Positions 54,726 to 64,000 of a stretch of 64,000 bases of DNA are shown in pieces. The notes under the pieces were generated by a model. The model worked only from the letters and a program-made list of their open reading frames with translations. It ran no database searches and was not told the origin of the DNA. Origin of the DNA: Niabella ginsenosidivorans (GTDB lineage: Bacteria > Bacteroidota > Bacteroidia > Chitinophagales > Chitinophagaceae); the NCBI RefSeq assembly GCF_001654455.1, contig NZ_CP015772.1, positions 5,456,001 through 5,520,000 on the forward strand, in the 5' to 3' direction. Numbering within the stretch: position 1 is the stretch's first letter; every line of letters starts with the position of its first letter. The position numbers and the translations under genes are program-made.

Positions 54726-56513
54726 TTAGTCAAAAGGAATTGAGCTTTTCCCCTGATGCTGGAACTGCATCCTGTGCAGGCAGGCATAGAAGCCGTTTTT
54801 CTCCAGCAGTTCATCATGTGTGCCCATTTCTACCAGAATACCTTTATCCAGTACAATGATCTTATCTGCCTTACGGATGGTGCTGAGGCGGTGGGCAATA
54901 ACGATGGAAGTGCGGTCTTTTACCAGTGTTTCAGTAGCTTTCTGTATCAGCAGCTCGCTTTCCGTATCGATGGAGGAGGTGGCTTCGTCCAGAATAAGGA
55001 TGGACGGATTATATAACAAAGCGCGGATAAAAGATAATAACTGCCGTTGGCCCAACGACAGTGTTGCGCCACGCTCTTTCACATTGTAGTCATACCCGCC
55101 CGGCAGCCGCATAATAAAATCATGCATATCGATCATTCCTGCGGCAGCAATCACCTGCTCTTTTGAGATATCCGGGTTACGCAATGTAATATTATCCAGC
55201 ACAGAGCCGGAGAATAAAAACACATCCTGCAGCACCACACCAATATTTTTTCTTAAATAGGCCGGTGAAAGCCGGCGTATATCTGTGGCATCTACCATGA
55301 TTGCTCCTTTCTGAATGGAGTAAAAACGGTTGAGCAGACTGGTGATGGTTGTTTTTCCGCTACCGGTGTGCCCCACTATTGCCACGGTTTCCCCCGGCCG
55401 GATCTGAAAGCTGACATCCTTCAATACCCATTTTTCATCAATGTACGCGAACCAGACATTGCTGAATTCAATGGTACCGGTTACCCTGTGCTCCGGATCC
55501 CTGTACCCTTCAGGAGGAGCCGTTTCCACATCCGGGTTATCCATTACCGTAAAGACGCGCTCGGCGGCAATGACCCCCATCTGCACAGTATTGAATTTGT
55601 CGGCCAGCATTCGCAGGGGCCTGAAGAGTAAATTAAGACAGAGGATAAAGGATACAATAATACCCTGCTGTCCCTGTTTTAAATCCAGTGCTTCGCGGGC
55701 GGTGTACCAGATCACCAGCCCGATGGAAAGCGCCAGCACAATTTCAATAACCGGAAAAAAAACAGAATAGGCAAAAATGGATTTAATATTTGCATTGCGG
55801 TGCTCTTTGTTAATGGCATTGAATTTCTGAAATTCCCTTTTTTCTGCATGAAAAGCCTGCACGATGCTCATCCCGGATAAATGCTCCTGTACAAATGCAT
55901 TCAACGCTGCCACAGCATTGCGTACCTTGAAAAACGATTTATTGATGCTTTCTTTAAAATAATAAGTGGCAATGATCATTATAGGAAAGGGGATCAGCGC
56001 AATGAACGTCAGCCGCCAGTCGATCCAGAACATATAGATCAGTACGCAAAGAATAGAAAGCAGATCCGCAATAATAGGGATCAGGCCATCTGAAAAAATA
56101 TCATTGATCGATTCAATATCATTAATAGTTCTTGTTGTAAGCGTTCCTATCGGCGTACGGTCAAACTGCCGTAAATTAAGATGCAGGATCTTTTTGTAAA
56201 CGGCATCGCGCATATCTTTCACAACCGCCTGTCCCAGCCAGGCAGTAGTAAAGGAAAAGGAAAAGCGCATGGCTGTTTCAATAAGAATAATGACCAGCTG
56301 AATAATGGTTACAAGAATGACCATTTGCGGAATGGAGTGGGTAATATATCGGTCTACCGTAAGCTGAATAAGCATTGGCCGCACAGGTGTGATAACTGCT
56401 AAGAGAATAGCAAGGACGACGGATAGATAGAATTTTCTCTTGTACGGAGCTGCATAATGAAAAACCCGTCTTAACTTGGAAACATCAAAAAGTGATTTTT
56501 TTGCATCGGCCAT
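54726..56513 (-). CDS. ABC exporter half-transporter (MsbA/multidrug-like), permease-ATPase fusion
   Basis: A 595-residue protein with a six-helix type IV exporter domain (~25-320) and a nucleotide-binding domain (~355-590). Walker A GHTGSGKTT (~394), signature LSLGQRQLL (~495) and Walker B ILILDEATSSID (~515) are intact; the switch His follows in VIAHRLSTI. ATG at 56513 is chosen over 56543. Works as a dimer; candidate substrates are lipids or drugs, not decided by sequence. Confidence 0.93.
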   Translation of the reverse strand: MADAKKSLFDVSKLRRVFHYAAPYKRKFYLSVVLAILLAVITPVRPMLIQLTVDRYITHSIPQMVILVTIIQLVIILIETAMRFSFSFTTAWLGQAVVKDMRDAVYKKILHLNLRQFDRTPIGTLTTRTINDIESINDIFSDGLIPIIADLLSILCVLIYMFWIDWRLTFIALIPFPIMIIATYYFKESINKSFFKVRNAVAALNAFVQEHLSGMSIVQAFHAEKREFQKFNAINKEHRNANIKSIFAYSVFFPVIEIVLALSIGLVIWYTAREALDLKQGQQGIIVSFILCLNLLFRPLRMLADKFNTVQMGVIAAERVFTVMDNPDVETAPPEGYRDPEHRVTGTIEFSNVWFAYIDEKWVLKDVSFQIRPGETVAIVGHTGSGKTTITSLLNRFYSIQKGAIMVDATDIRRLSPAYLRKNIGVVLQDVFLFSGSVLDNITLRNPDISKEQVIAAAGMIDMHDFIMRLPGGYDYNVKERGATLSLGQRQLLSFIRALLYNPSILILDEATSSIDTESELLIQKATETLVKDRTSIVIAHRLSTIRKADKIIVLDKGILVEMGTHDELLEKNGFYACLHRMQFQHQGKSSIPFD

Positions 56514-56604
56514 CGGCCTGCAAGATAGGTATTCTGCAAACAAAATTTTTTTAAAAAAGACTCATATTCTTACGTAACTTTCACGAATTGAAAAAATAAT
56601 ATGC

Positions 56605-57297
56605 ATGGCTTTGATAACATTGGCAATTGATATAGGGGGTTCCAAAGTAAAAGCGAGTACCCTAAATGAAAAGGGAGCAATTGTTCAGGATTATATCAAA
56701 CTTCCGACTCCTGACCCTGCTACACCGGGAAATCTTATAAAGACCATAAAGGAACTGGTTAAAGGGTTTCAATACGACAGGATATCTGCCGGATTCCCGG
56801 GTTATGTAAGAGATAATATTGTGCATACGGCGCCCAACCTGGGTTCAGGATACTGGAACAGGATCAACCTTGCAGATTTGCTTACAAAGGCCCTGGGCAA
56901 ACCGGCCAGGGTGGTAAATGACGCCGATATGCTGGGCCTTGGCTGTATGCAGGGAAAGGGATTTGAGATGATGATTACTTTGGGAACAGGCTTTGGCACT
57001 TCGTTTTTTCTGAACGGGAAGCTGCTGCCTCATCTGGAAATTGGCCAGCATCCCTGTCTGGATAATAAAACCTATGATCAGTGCATCGGGCAAAAGGCCT
57101 TTGATCACCTGGGTAAAAAAGACTGGAACAGACGCCTGGAAAAGATCCTAAAGATATTGAAGACCACATTTAACTATGACCACCTGTTTATTGGTGGCGG
57201 CAATGCTAAAAAGATAACATTTGAACTGGGCAATGATATGAGCATTGTTTCCAATGAGGACGGTATTGATGGCGGTGTGCTTTTATGGCGGCAGTAG
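56605..57297 (+). CDS. ROK-family sugar kinase, polyphosphate-glucokinase-like
   Basis: A 230-residue protein. Phosphate-1 loop LAIDIGGSKVK (~6-16), catalytic Asp in VNDADMLGLG (~104-113) and adenosine-like loop TLGTGFGTS (~125-133). It lacks the CxCGxxGC zinc site of classical ROK proteins and has a short KKDWNRRLEKIL tail region, both as in polyphosphate glucokinases. The phosphate donor (polyP or ATP) cannot be settled by sequence. Confidence 0.82.
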   Translation: MALITLAIDIGGSKVKASTLNEKGAIVQDYIKLPTPDPATPGNLIKTIKELVKGFQYDRISAGFPGYVRDNIVHTAPNLGSGYWNRINLADLLTKALGKPARVVNDADMLGLGCMQGKGFEMMITLGTGFGTSFFLNGKLLPHLEIGQHPCLDNKTYDQCIGQKAFDHLGKKDWNRRLEKILKILKTTFNYDHLFIGGGNAKKITFELGNDMSIVSNEDGIDGGVLLWRQ

Positions 57298-57407
57298 CAG
57301 CTCTGATTAATTATTAAGAAGTGGCGGTCTCAAAATAAAGAAAGTCGGCATCCGATAGTTCATCAGATGACGACTGTTATCGCCCGCTCTTTTACAGGAT
57401 TTAACCC

Positions 57408-59609
57408 CTACATATTTTCTTCACCGGTTTCCTTTTTATAGGCTTTGATGAACAGGGCGCCCAGGTTCTTGTAAGGAGGGATATAATCTTCCAGACCGGT
57501 TACATGCGCCTTTTCCCTGAATTCTTTCCAGAACGGCATCCAGTCTATATCCTTATGGTTTCTCAGTGTTTCCAGGAATATGCGGATGAAGGGCAGGTTA
57601 ATATCCCTGTAGCCCGTTTGTTTGGAAGAGATGATGTGCGCATCGCTTGATTTCTTTAGTATGGAATCGATAAGATTGAAGCCACCACAGGAGCCCATGA
57701 ACACCACACGGGAAGTAGGCGTTATGTAGCTGACGCTGGTAGGGGCGTGATAGCTGTGCCCCCGGTGAAAGGTAACGGTAGGCGATAAGTTATTATCTTC
57801 CAGGTATTGCTCCATTACCGACTGTGCCGGATAATCCATATCGTCTTCATTAGGCAACGGCATGTTGGCATATACATATACCGGAACGCCTTTTGTTGAT
57901 TTAGCTACCACAAATTTGCTGTTGCTTTGATCCACTTTCCAGTTGGGATCATTGCTGAAGGTGCGCACGAAAATATCAAAGTCCATTTTACCATCATCAT
58001 CCCCGTAAAAGAACATTTGCGTGATCACTTCTCCTTTTTCGTTACAGAGGTTCTTAAAGGGGACTGTATAAACCGGCGGAATGCCTAATTCTTTTGTCAG
58101 GTTGATATGGCTGTTGGAATCTGCTGAAAGAAATAATTTATACAGGATATTATAAATAGCTATCCCCCTTGTATTATGCTCTCTTCTGTTTGCTTCCAGG
58201 TTCTTTCTGATGTTGGAAAGCATCTGTACGGCCAGATCCGGAAGGGTTTCGTATACGCTGGCATAAGAATCGGCAACGTCTACGCCATCTTCCAGGCCCT
58301 TTGATTTCTCCAGCCCTCTTACAAAGGCCGACATCAGCCCGTTTACATCACTTTTGTCTTTGAAGGTGGTGAAAAAGTTTTGCAGGGTATTGTAAGCTGC
58401 TGCCTGGCTGATGAATTTACGGTAATGATCAAAATGCACAGAAAGTAACAGGGAATCGCCCCGGTTATTGATCTTTTTCATCATGAGGGGGTACACACCG
58501 TGCGTATAGCTGCTGGTATATATTAATCCGTCAGTAAGCACGGCCAGGTAATACAGCTCCTGTGCATTTAAAGGCTGGATGCATTTAAAACGCACGGCAT
58601 CCGGCGATTCATGCAACCCGTTTATTTCAGAAATGAAATCATCTGCGGCTTTTCTTTCCAGCCAGTTTGTAAGCTCCACAGCGCCTATGGCTGTATCCCC
58701 TCTCAAAGCACGGTTTACATAATCCAGTTGCGTTTTTACCAGCAGGCTGTAGTATTTGTAACGGTCGTCTTTGGCGGCGTCCAGTTGTGGGATAGTAATT
58801 TTACCTTTTACGAGGTTATCCAGGAAAGGGAAATACATCTGCCCGCTTTTTTGCTGGGAAAGATCAACCACTGTTTTTACAAATTCATCGTCCTTTATGC
58901 TGCGTATTTTATTGCCCAGCTTATCATAGGCCTGTGAATAGGAATACAACTGCTGAGGATATTGGCGGCCCAGGGCCTTGATCAGGCTGTCTGCGGCGGG
59001 GGCATCAGCGTATTTACGCAGGGCCTCAAAAGTCTTTTCAGGATATTGCCGGGCATATTTAAGCAGCAGAATATCTTTAATTTCCTTATAGCTGGGATTT
59101 TCTCCTAGGATCCTGGGAATTGTTGCTGAATACACAATATCATAAGGAAAATAGGAAACATAAGGCACCAGGGAACCTTTTTCCTGGTTTACCTGTATCA
59201 GCTTTTTATAAAGGGCAATGATCTGGTCAAAATGAGTGGGATTCACTTCTTTTTTAAGCCAGCCTGTGCGCAGATAAGATAAAATATCTGCAAGGCCGGA
59301 AAGGTATCCCAGCTTCAGACGGGTATCAATTTTAGAATCGGTTTCAATTTCGTATTGCAGCCAGTCTACTTTTGAAGTAATGGCATTGGTAGCAATACGG
59401 CTGGCGCTTTCGTTGTTATCAATAACAAAAGCATCATCCGCTTTCCCATCACTCCCCAGCAATAATTTTTGCTGTTTATCAATATTATCATGTTGCAACT
59501 GCCGGGTAATGGGTACGGTATATTCCGGCACAGATCCATTTTCTGTCTGTGCAAAAGCCTGGGTTACGGATGCAATTACCAATCCAAAGGCCAAAGCCGA
59601 TCTTTTCAT
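57408..59609 (-). CDS. Secreted protein with caspase-like His/Cys signature, copy 2 of a tandem pair
   Basis: A 733-residue protein with signal peptide (~1-20, ending AFAQ). The N-terminal ~560 residues are helical and unassigned. The C-terminal ~150 residues hold a clan-CD-like pattern: a hydrophobic strand then HRGHSYH (His615, His618), 20-25 residues on a second hydrophobic strand then MGSCGGF (Cys641). The order strand-His-strand-Cys with flanking Gly is that of caspase/gingipain/CHAT-type peptidases. It is closely related along its whole length to the next gene. Proteolytic function is inference. Own -7 promoter at 59640-59647. Confidence 0.7.
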   Translation of the reverse strand: MKRSALAFGLVIASVTQAFAQTENGSVPEYTVPITRQLQHDNIDKQQKLLLGSDGKADDAFVIDNNESASRIATNAITSKVDWLQYEIETDSKIDTRLKLGYLSGLADILSYLRTGWLKKEVNPTHFDQIIALYKKLIQVNQEKGSLVPYVSYFPYDIVYSATIPRILGENPSYKEIKDILLLKYARQYPEKTFEALRKYADAPAADSLIKALGRQYPQQLYSYSQAYDKLGNKIRSIKDDEFVKTVVDLSQQKSGQMYFPFLDNLVKGKITIPQLDAAKDDRYKYYSLLVKTQLDYVNRALRGDTAIGAVELTNWLERKAADDFISEINGLHESPDAVRFKCIQPLNAQELYYLAVLTDGLIYTSSYTHGVYPLMMKKINNRGDSLLLSVHFDHYRKFISQAAAYNTLQNFFTTFKDKSDVNGLMSAFVRGLEKSKGLEDGVDVADSYASVYETLPDLAVQMLSNIRKNLEANRREHNTRGIAIYNILYKLFLSADSNSHINLTKELGIPPVYTVPFKNLCNEKGEVITQMFFYGDDDGKMDFDIFVRTFSNDPNWKVDQSNSKFVVAKSTKGVPVYVYANMPLPNEDDMDYPAQSVMEQYLEDNNLSPTVTFHRGHSYHAPTSVSYITPTSRVVFMGSCGGFNLIDSILKKSSDAHIISSKQTGYRDINLPFIRIFLETLRNHKDIDWMPFWKEFREKAHVTGLEDYIPPYKNLGALFIKAYKKETGEENM

Positions 59610-59639
59610 ATACTACTTTTCTTAAATGCTTCGAATGCG

Positions 59640-59647
59640 CAAAACTA
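59640..59647 (-). promoter_or_regulatory. -7 promoter element for the second tandem gene
   Basis: Minus-strand TAGTTTTG, an exact TAnnTTTG match, 31 bp before the ATG at 59609. It suggests that this copy can be expressed separately from the upstream copy. Confidence 0.5.
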
Positions 59648-59708
59648 CCGCCTTTTTAGGCAAAAAGCGGCATGACGGTATCTTTTAACAAAACCAAGAC
59701 GCAAAAGA

Positions 59709-61949
59709 TCAGACGTTGGTTTGCCCGGTTTCTCTTTTATAGGCTTTAATGAAAATAGCGCCCAGGTTTTTGTAGGGGGGGATATAATCTTCAAAACCGG
59801 GCACATTGGCGGCTCTCTTAAATTCTTTCCAGAAAGGGATCCATTCAATGTCCTTACCAGTTCTTAATTTTTCGGTCAATAGCAGGAAGAAGGGTTTGTT
59901 GATGGCGGTTTTCCCGATCTGCTTGGAGGCAATAATATGGGCATCTTCAGATTTTCTCAAAATGGAATCAATAAGATTAAACCCCCCGCAGGAACCCATA
60001 AAGACCAGTTTGGAAGTGGGCGACATATAGTCGATGGTTGAAGGGGCCCAATAGCTATGCCCCCTGTGTATGGTTACCGTAGGATAGAGATTGTTCTCTT
60101 CCAGATAGGCATTCAATGCCCGCTGGGCAGCATCATCTTCGCCCTTTGTTTCATCCAGGGGCCGGTTGGCGTATATGGACACCGGGTTGCCTTTTGTTGA
60201 TCGAATAACCACCCACTGCTTATTGCTCCGGTCGATCTTCCAGTTGGAATTAAACATGCCCAGGAAGCCGTTAAAAATGTTCCGCCCGTCCTGGTCGCCG
60301 TAAAAGAATACCTGGCAGATCACTTCGCCCTTCTCATTTGCCAGGCTTTTAAAAGGAACATCGTATACAGGGGGAACGTGCAGCTTTTCAGTAAGATCTA
60401 TATGATTGGAAGAATCAGCTGAGAGAAACAGGTTGTACAGAATGCTGTAAATGGCAACCCCTTTCCTGTTGCCGCTTTGCTGATTCCTGTCGAGGTTTTG
60501 GCTCACATCGCTTAACATCTGTTTGGCAAGGTCGGGCAGTATCTCATAAACACTGGCATAAGAATCGGCCACATCCACACCATCTTCCAGTCCTTCTGAT
60601 TTTTCAAGGTTGCTTACAAAAGTGGTCATCAGGCTTTTGGCATCGTCCTGGTTCTGAAACGTTCCTAAAAAGTTCTTCAGGGTATTATAGGCGGCAGCCT
60701 GCGCAATGAATTTTCGGTAATGGTCAAAGTTCAGTTTCTTCAATAATTCATCTCCTTTATTACCGGCTTTCTTCATCATCAGCGGGTAAACCCCGTCTGT
60801 ATAGCTGCTGGTATAAATAAGCCCGTCTGTAAGCACGGCCACATAGTAAAGGTCTTCAGGCCTCAGCTGCTGTATGGTCCTGAAGCGTATTGCTGCCGGG
60901 CTTTCATGGAGCCCGTTAATAGGAGCCACAAAATCATCTTTTGCCTTTTGCTCCATCTTTGCCAGGAGGCTCCTGTAGCCCATGGCCGTATCTCCATTTG
61001 CCATTCTTGTAGTGTATTCTATTTGTGTGTTGACCAGTAAACGGAAGTATTTTACCGGGTCGTTCTTGGCATCGTCAATGTCCTTGGTGGTAATTTTACC
61101 GTTTACAATATTATCCAGGAACGGAAAATAATACTGTCCGCTTTTATTATCACTGCGTGCCATAGCTACAATGCTGGTGATGAGCGGATCATCTTCTATA
61201 TTCTGGATCCTGTAGCTCAGCTTATTATTTGCCTGGGCATAATCATACAATTGCTGGGGGTATTTATGCGCCATAACACGGATCAGGCTGTCTGCATGGG
61301 GCGACTGGGGGTATACCTTTAATGCGGCAAATGTCCTTTCCGGGTATTTCTCGCTTAATTTGACCAGTAAAAGATCCTTTGTGTCCTCATATCCCGGGTT
61401 TTCTTTAAAAACCCTGGGCAAAATAGCCGTATAGGCCACATCGTAGTTTAAGGGCTGAATAATCGGCGCCACCGATCTTTTATTTCTGTCTGCTTCAATG
61501 CACTGCTTATAGGTTGCAATGATCTGGGGCAGATAGGCAATATCTACCAGATTGCGCTTCCATCCTGTTTTTACGTATTTCAGGATTTCTGAAATACCGG
61601 ACAGGTAATTGGCTTTAAGCCGGTTATCGAGGTTTGGATCGGTTTCTATCTGGTATTGCAACCAGTCCACCCGCTTTGTTGCGGCGTCTGTAACCGCTTC
61701 ATTTACCTTTTTATCTTCAGAAACCTTCAGTATTCCATCAGCATTGCCGTCGCTGCCCATCAGGGCTTTCTGGTCTGCGTCAATCGTTTCATGCATTTTT
61801 AAACGGGTGATCACAGGTTTATAAGCCGGAATGGTGTCTACTACAACGGTAGTTTCCTCCTGATGCTTTTTTTTACGTTTGGATCTTTTTTGGGCGGTTG
61901 CCTGTACAGATAGTAATATCAGTAAAAGGAAAGGGATATATTTCTTCAT
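59709..61949 (-). CDS. Secreted protein with caspase-like His/Cys signature, copy 1 of a tandem pair
   Basis: A 746-residue paralogue of the preceding entry, with signal peptide (~1-20) and a short Lys/Arg-rich stretch (~22-33) absent from the other copy. The HRGHSYW motif (His628, His631) and MGSCGGF (Cys654) keep exactly the same spacing to each other and to the C-terminus (119 residues from the first His in both). The C-terminal tail DYIPPYKNLGAIFIKAY is also shared. The stop is 99 bp from the second copy's start codon. Gene duplication is clear; the biochemical role is not. Confidence 0.7.
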   Translation of the reverse strand: MKKYIPFLLLILLSVQATAQKRSKRKKKHQEETTVVVDTIPAYKPVITRLKMHETIDADQKALMGSDGNADGILKVSEDKKVNEAVTDAATKRVDWLQYQIETDPNLDNRLKANYLSGISEILKYVKTGWKRNLVDIAYLPQIIATYKQCIEADRNKRSVAPIIQPLNYDVAYTAILPRVFKENPGYEDTKDLLLVKLSEKYPERTFAALKVYPQSPHADSLIRVMAHKYPQQLYDYAQANNKLSYRIQNIEDDPLITSIVAMARSDNKSGQYYFPFLDNIVNGKITTKDIDDAKNDPVKYFRLLVNTQIEYTTRMANGDTAMGYRSLLAKMEQKAKDDFVAPINGLHESPAAIRFRTIQQLRPEDLYYVAVLTDGLIYTSSYTDGVYPLMMKKAGNKGDELLKKLNFDHYRKFIAQAAAYNTLKNFLGTFQNQDDAKSLMTTFVSNLEKSEGLEDGVDVADSYASVYEILPDLAKQMLSDVSQNLDRNQQSGNRKGVAIYSILYNLFLSADSSNHIDLTEKLHVPPVYDVPFKSLANEKGEVICQVFFYGDQDGRNIFNGFLGMFNSNWKIDRSNKQWVVIRSTKGNPVSIYANRPLDETKGEDDAAQRALNAYLEENNLYPTVTIHRGHSYWAPSTIDYMSPTSKLVFMGSCGGFNLIDSILRKSEDAHIIASKQIGKTAINKPFFLLLTEKLRTGKDIEWIPFWKEFKRAANVPGFEDYIPPYKNLGAIFIKAYKRETGQTNV

Positions 61950-62252
61950 ATTTCAGTTTTCAAATTACACGGCGGGTTATAAATAATGTGTTAAAAATGA
62001 TGCAAAATTTATACCATCCTGCTTAAATTGTATTTAATCAACCAATTATAAGGCTACTTGCCTTTTTTACCTTGACGAAGGATTTGTAAATGCAAATGAA
62101 GGCTCTGAACCGGTAAATTAAGAGCAGCTGTAAAGAAGACGCCTTCCCAAAGCCCCGGTAAAATTAATTTATTATTAAGTCTGTATGATCAAATTACTAA
62201 AATGGCAGCAGAATAAAAAAATACGGTTAGGTTTGCTTTAAATTTCTGTTAA
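61950..62252. other. 303-bp intergenic region between the tandem pair and the two-component genes
   Basis: AT-rich divergent region without a gene. It has to hold the promoter of the tandem pair (not recognised with confidence) and the plus-strand -7 element at 62228-62235. No operator-like palindrome was convincing. Confidence 0.55.
62228..62235 (+). promoter_or_regulatory. -7 promoter element for the response regulator
   Basis: TAGGTTTG, an exact TAnnTTTG match, 17 bp before the ATG at 62253. Confidence 0.5.
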
Positions 62253-62924
62253 ATGGAGGGCTACAAGATTTTAATTGCAGATGATGAACCGGATATCCTG
62301 GATATTCTATCCTATAACCTTATTAAGGAAGGATATCATGTTATTACAGCAAAGGATGGAGACGAGGCTATTGAAAAAGCAAACCAGGAACGCCCGCATC
62401 TGATCATCCTGGACATGATGATGCCTAAAAAGACCGGTGTGCAGGTTTGCCAGGTCTTAAGAGCGCAAACTGCTTTTAAAGACACGCTTATTATGTTTCT
62501 GACTGCCCTGAATGATGAGTCCACACAGATAAGAGGGCTTGAAACGGGCGCAGATGACTATGTAAGCAAACCCGTAAGCCCCAAAGTATTATCAAGCCGG
62601 GTGGCGGCACTTTTGCGGCGCATACATAAGGAAGATTCTAAATCCATTAAAGCGGGTACCATTACTATTGACCCGGAAAAATTTGTGGTTCAGAACGGAG
62701 AAAAGGAAATCATTCTGGCAAAAAAGGAATTTGAGTTATTGTACCTGCTGGCATTAAAGCCGGGGCGTGTGTTCCTGAGGAATGAGATCTTAAATGCCAT
62801 CTGGGGAAATGACGTTATTGTAGGCGACCGGACCATTGACGTGCACATCAGGAAAATACGGCAAAAGCTGGAAATGGATTGTATCACCACTGTAAAGGGG
62901 GTAGGTTATAAGTTTGAGGTGTAA
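62253..62924 (+). CDS. OmpR/PhoB-family response regulator
   Basis: A 223-residue protein: receiver domain 1-120 with phospho-acceptor Asp54 (LDMMMPKKTG), acidic pair Asp10/Asp11 and the conserved Lys in VSKPV (~106), then a winged-helix DNA-binding domain (~130-223) with RNEILNAIWGNDVIVGDRTIDVHIRKIRQKL described here as the recognition region. Paired with the kinase 26 bp downstream. The PhoB/PhoR likeness is by family; phosphate control is not shown. Confidence 0.95.
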   Translation: MEGYKILIADDEPDILDILSYNLIKEGYHVITAKDGDEAIEKANQERPHLIILDMMMPKKTGVQVCQVLRAQTAFKDTLIMFLTALNDESTQIRGLETGADDYVSKPVSPKVLSSRVAALLRRIHKEDSKSIKAGTITIDPEKFVVQNGEKEIILAKKEFELLYLLALKPGRVFLRNEILNAIWGNDVIVGDRTIDVHIRKIRQKLEMDCITTVKGVGYKFEV

Positions 62925-62950
62925 ATCTCCGGCTGATTAATGAAGCAAAT

Positions 62951-64000
62951 ATGTTTGACCCTAAAAATCTCTCGCCCCGCAAGGTATCTTTCTATACGGC
63001 CCTGGGTCTTGCAGTTCCGATCAGCCTGATCGATTTTATCATTGAACAGAACTGGAAGCCGGCAATAACCTCTTTTGGCATTATTCTGATAGGAGGGTAC
63101 CTGCTGTTCAGTTTTGTGCTGGAACGGTTTATTTACCGTAAGATCAAGGTGATCTACAAATTTATTTACCAGACAAAGGCCACACGCCGCCAGGAAACCT
63201 ATTATAAGTATATCCTGCCAAAGAAAAGCCTGGATGAAGTGGCTGTTGATGTAGAGAGCTGGGCCCAGGAAAACCAGCAAAAGGTAGCTACGCTGCAGGC
63301 AAATGAAGAATTCCGCCGTGAATTTCTGCAAAATCTTTCGCATGAATTTAAAACTCCGGTTTTTGCAATCCAGAGCTATGTGGAGACCCTCCTGAACGGG
63401 GATAGCGTTGATCCGGTGATCGGCAGGAAGTTTCTGGAAAAAACAGCGGCGAATGTAGAGCGCCTGACCACATTGCTGCAGGATTTGGACGAGATCTCCA
63501 GCCTGGAGCGCGGCGAGATCACTATTGTAAAGCGCAACTTTGTGATCCAGGAACTGCTGAAGGATACTTTTGAAAGTATTTCCATTAAAGCCGAGCAAAA
63601 GCAGATCCATTTCAGCATAAAAAAAGGCTGTGAAGCGCCTATTGTTGTAAATGCAGATAAAGAAAAGATCCGCCAGGTATTATTAAACCTGCTGGAGAAT
63701 GCGATTAAATATGGAAAAACAAGAGGGTCCATTAAGGCGGGTATCTATAAAACAGACGATAAACGGATCCTTGTTGAAATAAGTGATGACGGAGTGGGGA
63801 TTGAGGAAAAAAGCCTGCCAAGGATTTTTGAACGTTTTTTCAGAACGCCAACCGGCAGGAGCATGGATGTTACAGGCAGTGGCCTGGGGCTGGCCATTTG
63901 CAAGCACATCATAGAAGCGCACAAGCAAACCATTCATATACGCAGCACCGAAAATGTGGGCACTACAATCGGCTTTACATTAGATGCCAAAAAGGATTAA
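62951..64000 (+). CDS. Membrane sensor histidine kinase, PhoR-like
   Basis: A 349-residue kinase with two N-terminal helices (~13-33 and ~38-60) and only a tiny loop between them, no large sensor domain, a linker, then HisKA with phospho-accepting His (NLSHEFKTPVFAI, ~133) and HATPase_c with N box LLNLLENAIKYG, G1 DDGVGI and G2 GSGLGLAI. The stop codon is the last three bases of the window, so the gene is complete. Cognate partner of the regulator just upstream. Confidence 0.95.
   Translation: MFDPKNLSPRKVSFYTALGLAVPISLIDFIIEQNWKPAITSFGIILIGGYLLFSFVLERFIYRKIKVIYKFIYQTKATRRQETYYKYILPKKSLDEVAVDVESWAQENQQKVATLQANEEFRREFLQNLSHEFKTPVFAIQSYVETLLNGDSVDPVIGRKFLEKTAANVERLTTLLQDLDEISSLERGEITIVKRNFVIQELLKDTFESISIKAEQKQIHFSIKKGCEAPIVVNADKEKIRQVLLNLLENAIKYGKTRGSIKAGIYKTDDKRILVEISDDGVGIEEKSLPRIFERFFRTPTGRSMDVTGSGLGLAICKHIIEAHKQTIHIRSTENVGTTIGFTLDAKKD

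Noticed and set aside
57337-57375. Imperfect inverted repeat AGTCGgCATC / GATGaCGACT
   Set aside because: Internal mismatch and no T-run; insufficient for a terminator between the convergent genes.

Overview
The window reads as a chromosomal segment of an aerobic Bacteroidota bacterium, most likely family Chitinophagaceae (inferred from protein character; the genus is not resolved). Supporting signs are an alternative complex III operon fused to an aa3/caa3-type oxidase operon, TAnnTTTG-type -7 promoter elements, weak Shine-Dalgarno sequences, UMF1-type MFS, four-helix-bundle and HemJ proteins, and AT-rich word-like repeats between genes. No rRNA, tRNA, CRISPR array, insertion sequence, integrase or prophage gene was recognised. 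Most of the window is core metabolism.

Layout. 0-8 kb: the end of an outer-membrane barrel gene, a GAF-domain protein, a Crp/Fnr regulator, and on the minus strand a carboxypeptidase-regulatory-like protein, a class C beta-lactamase-fold hydrolase and purN. 8.0-22.9 kb: one co-directional respiratory block, actABCDEF, then oxidase subunits II and I, ctaB (haem O synthase), two subunit III-like genes and subunit IV, closed by a terminator. 23-28 kb: an exported deoxyribosyltransferase-like protein, hemJ, and a hybrid kinase / membrane protein / OmpA-like lipoprotein operon. 28-39 kb: haem biosynthesis, with hemH diverging from hemA-C-D-E-(M1 peptidase)-F-(broken four-helix gene)-B-N. 39-48 kb: small housekeeping and hypothetical genes including ruvC, dinB and HIT. 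48-54.3 kb: greA, a 2-hydroxyacid dehydrogenase, rsmA, a CDGSH protein, a HAD phosphatase and the ATP synthase genes atpB-E-F-H. 54.3-64 kb: a small hypothetical gene, an ABC exporter, a polyphosphate-glucokinase-like ROK protein, two tandem secreted proteins with a caspase-like His/Cys signature, and a PhoB/PhoR-like two-component pair that ends exactly at the window edge.

The genes fit together as an aerobic energy module: haem is made at 23-39 kb, consumed by ACIII and the oxidase at 8-23 kb, and the resulting proton gradient feeds F0 at 51-54 kb. ALA-to-haem genes are all here, including hemJ as the protoporphyrinogen oxidase; hemL, ctaA, atpA, atpG, atpD and atpC are not in the window.

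The points most worth a second look are: (i) five frame disruptions in four genes (four-helix gene, hemN twice, MFS, J-domain protein), several at homopolymers, which are either sequence errors or decay; (ii) a 21-bp tandem repeat inserted in frame in hemC that shares a 12-mer with an intergenic repeat; (iii) the tandem caspase-like proteins; (iv) a candidate minus-strand small RNA between ruvC and dinB; (v) an F0-delta operon that stops before atpA and has a perfect hairpin behind atpE.
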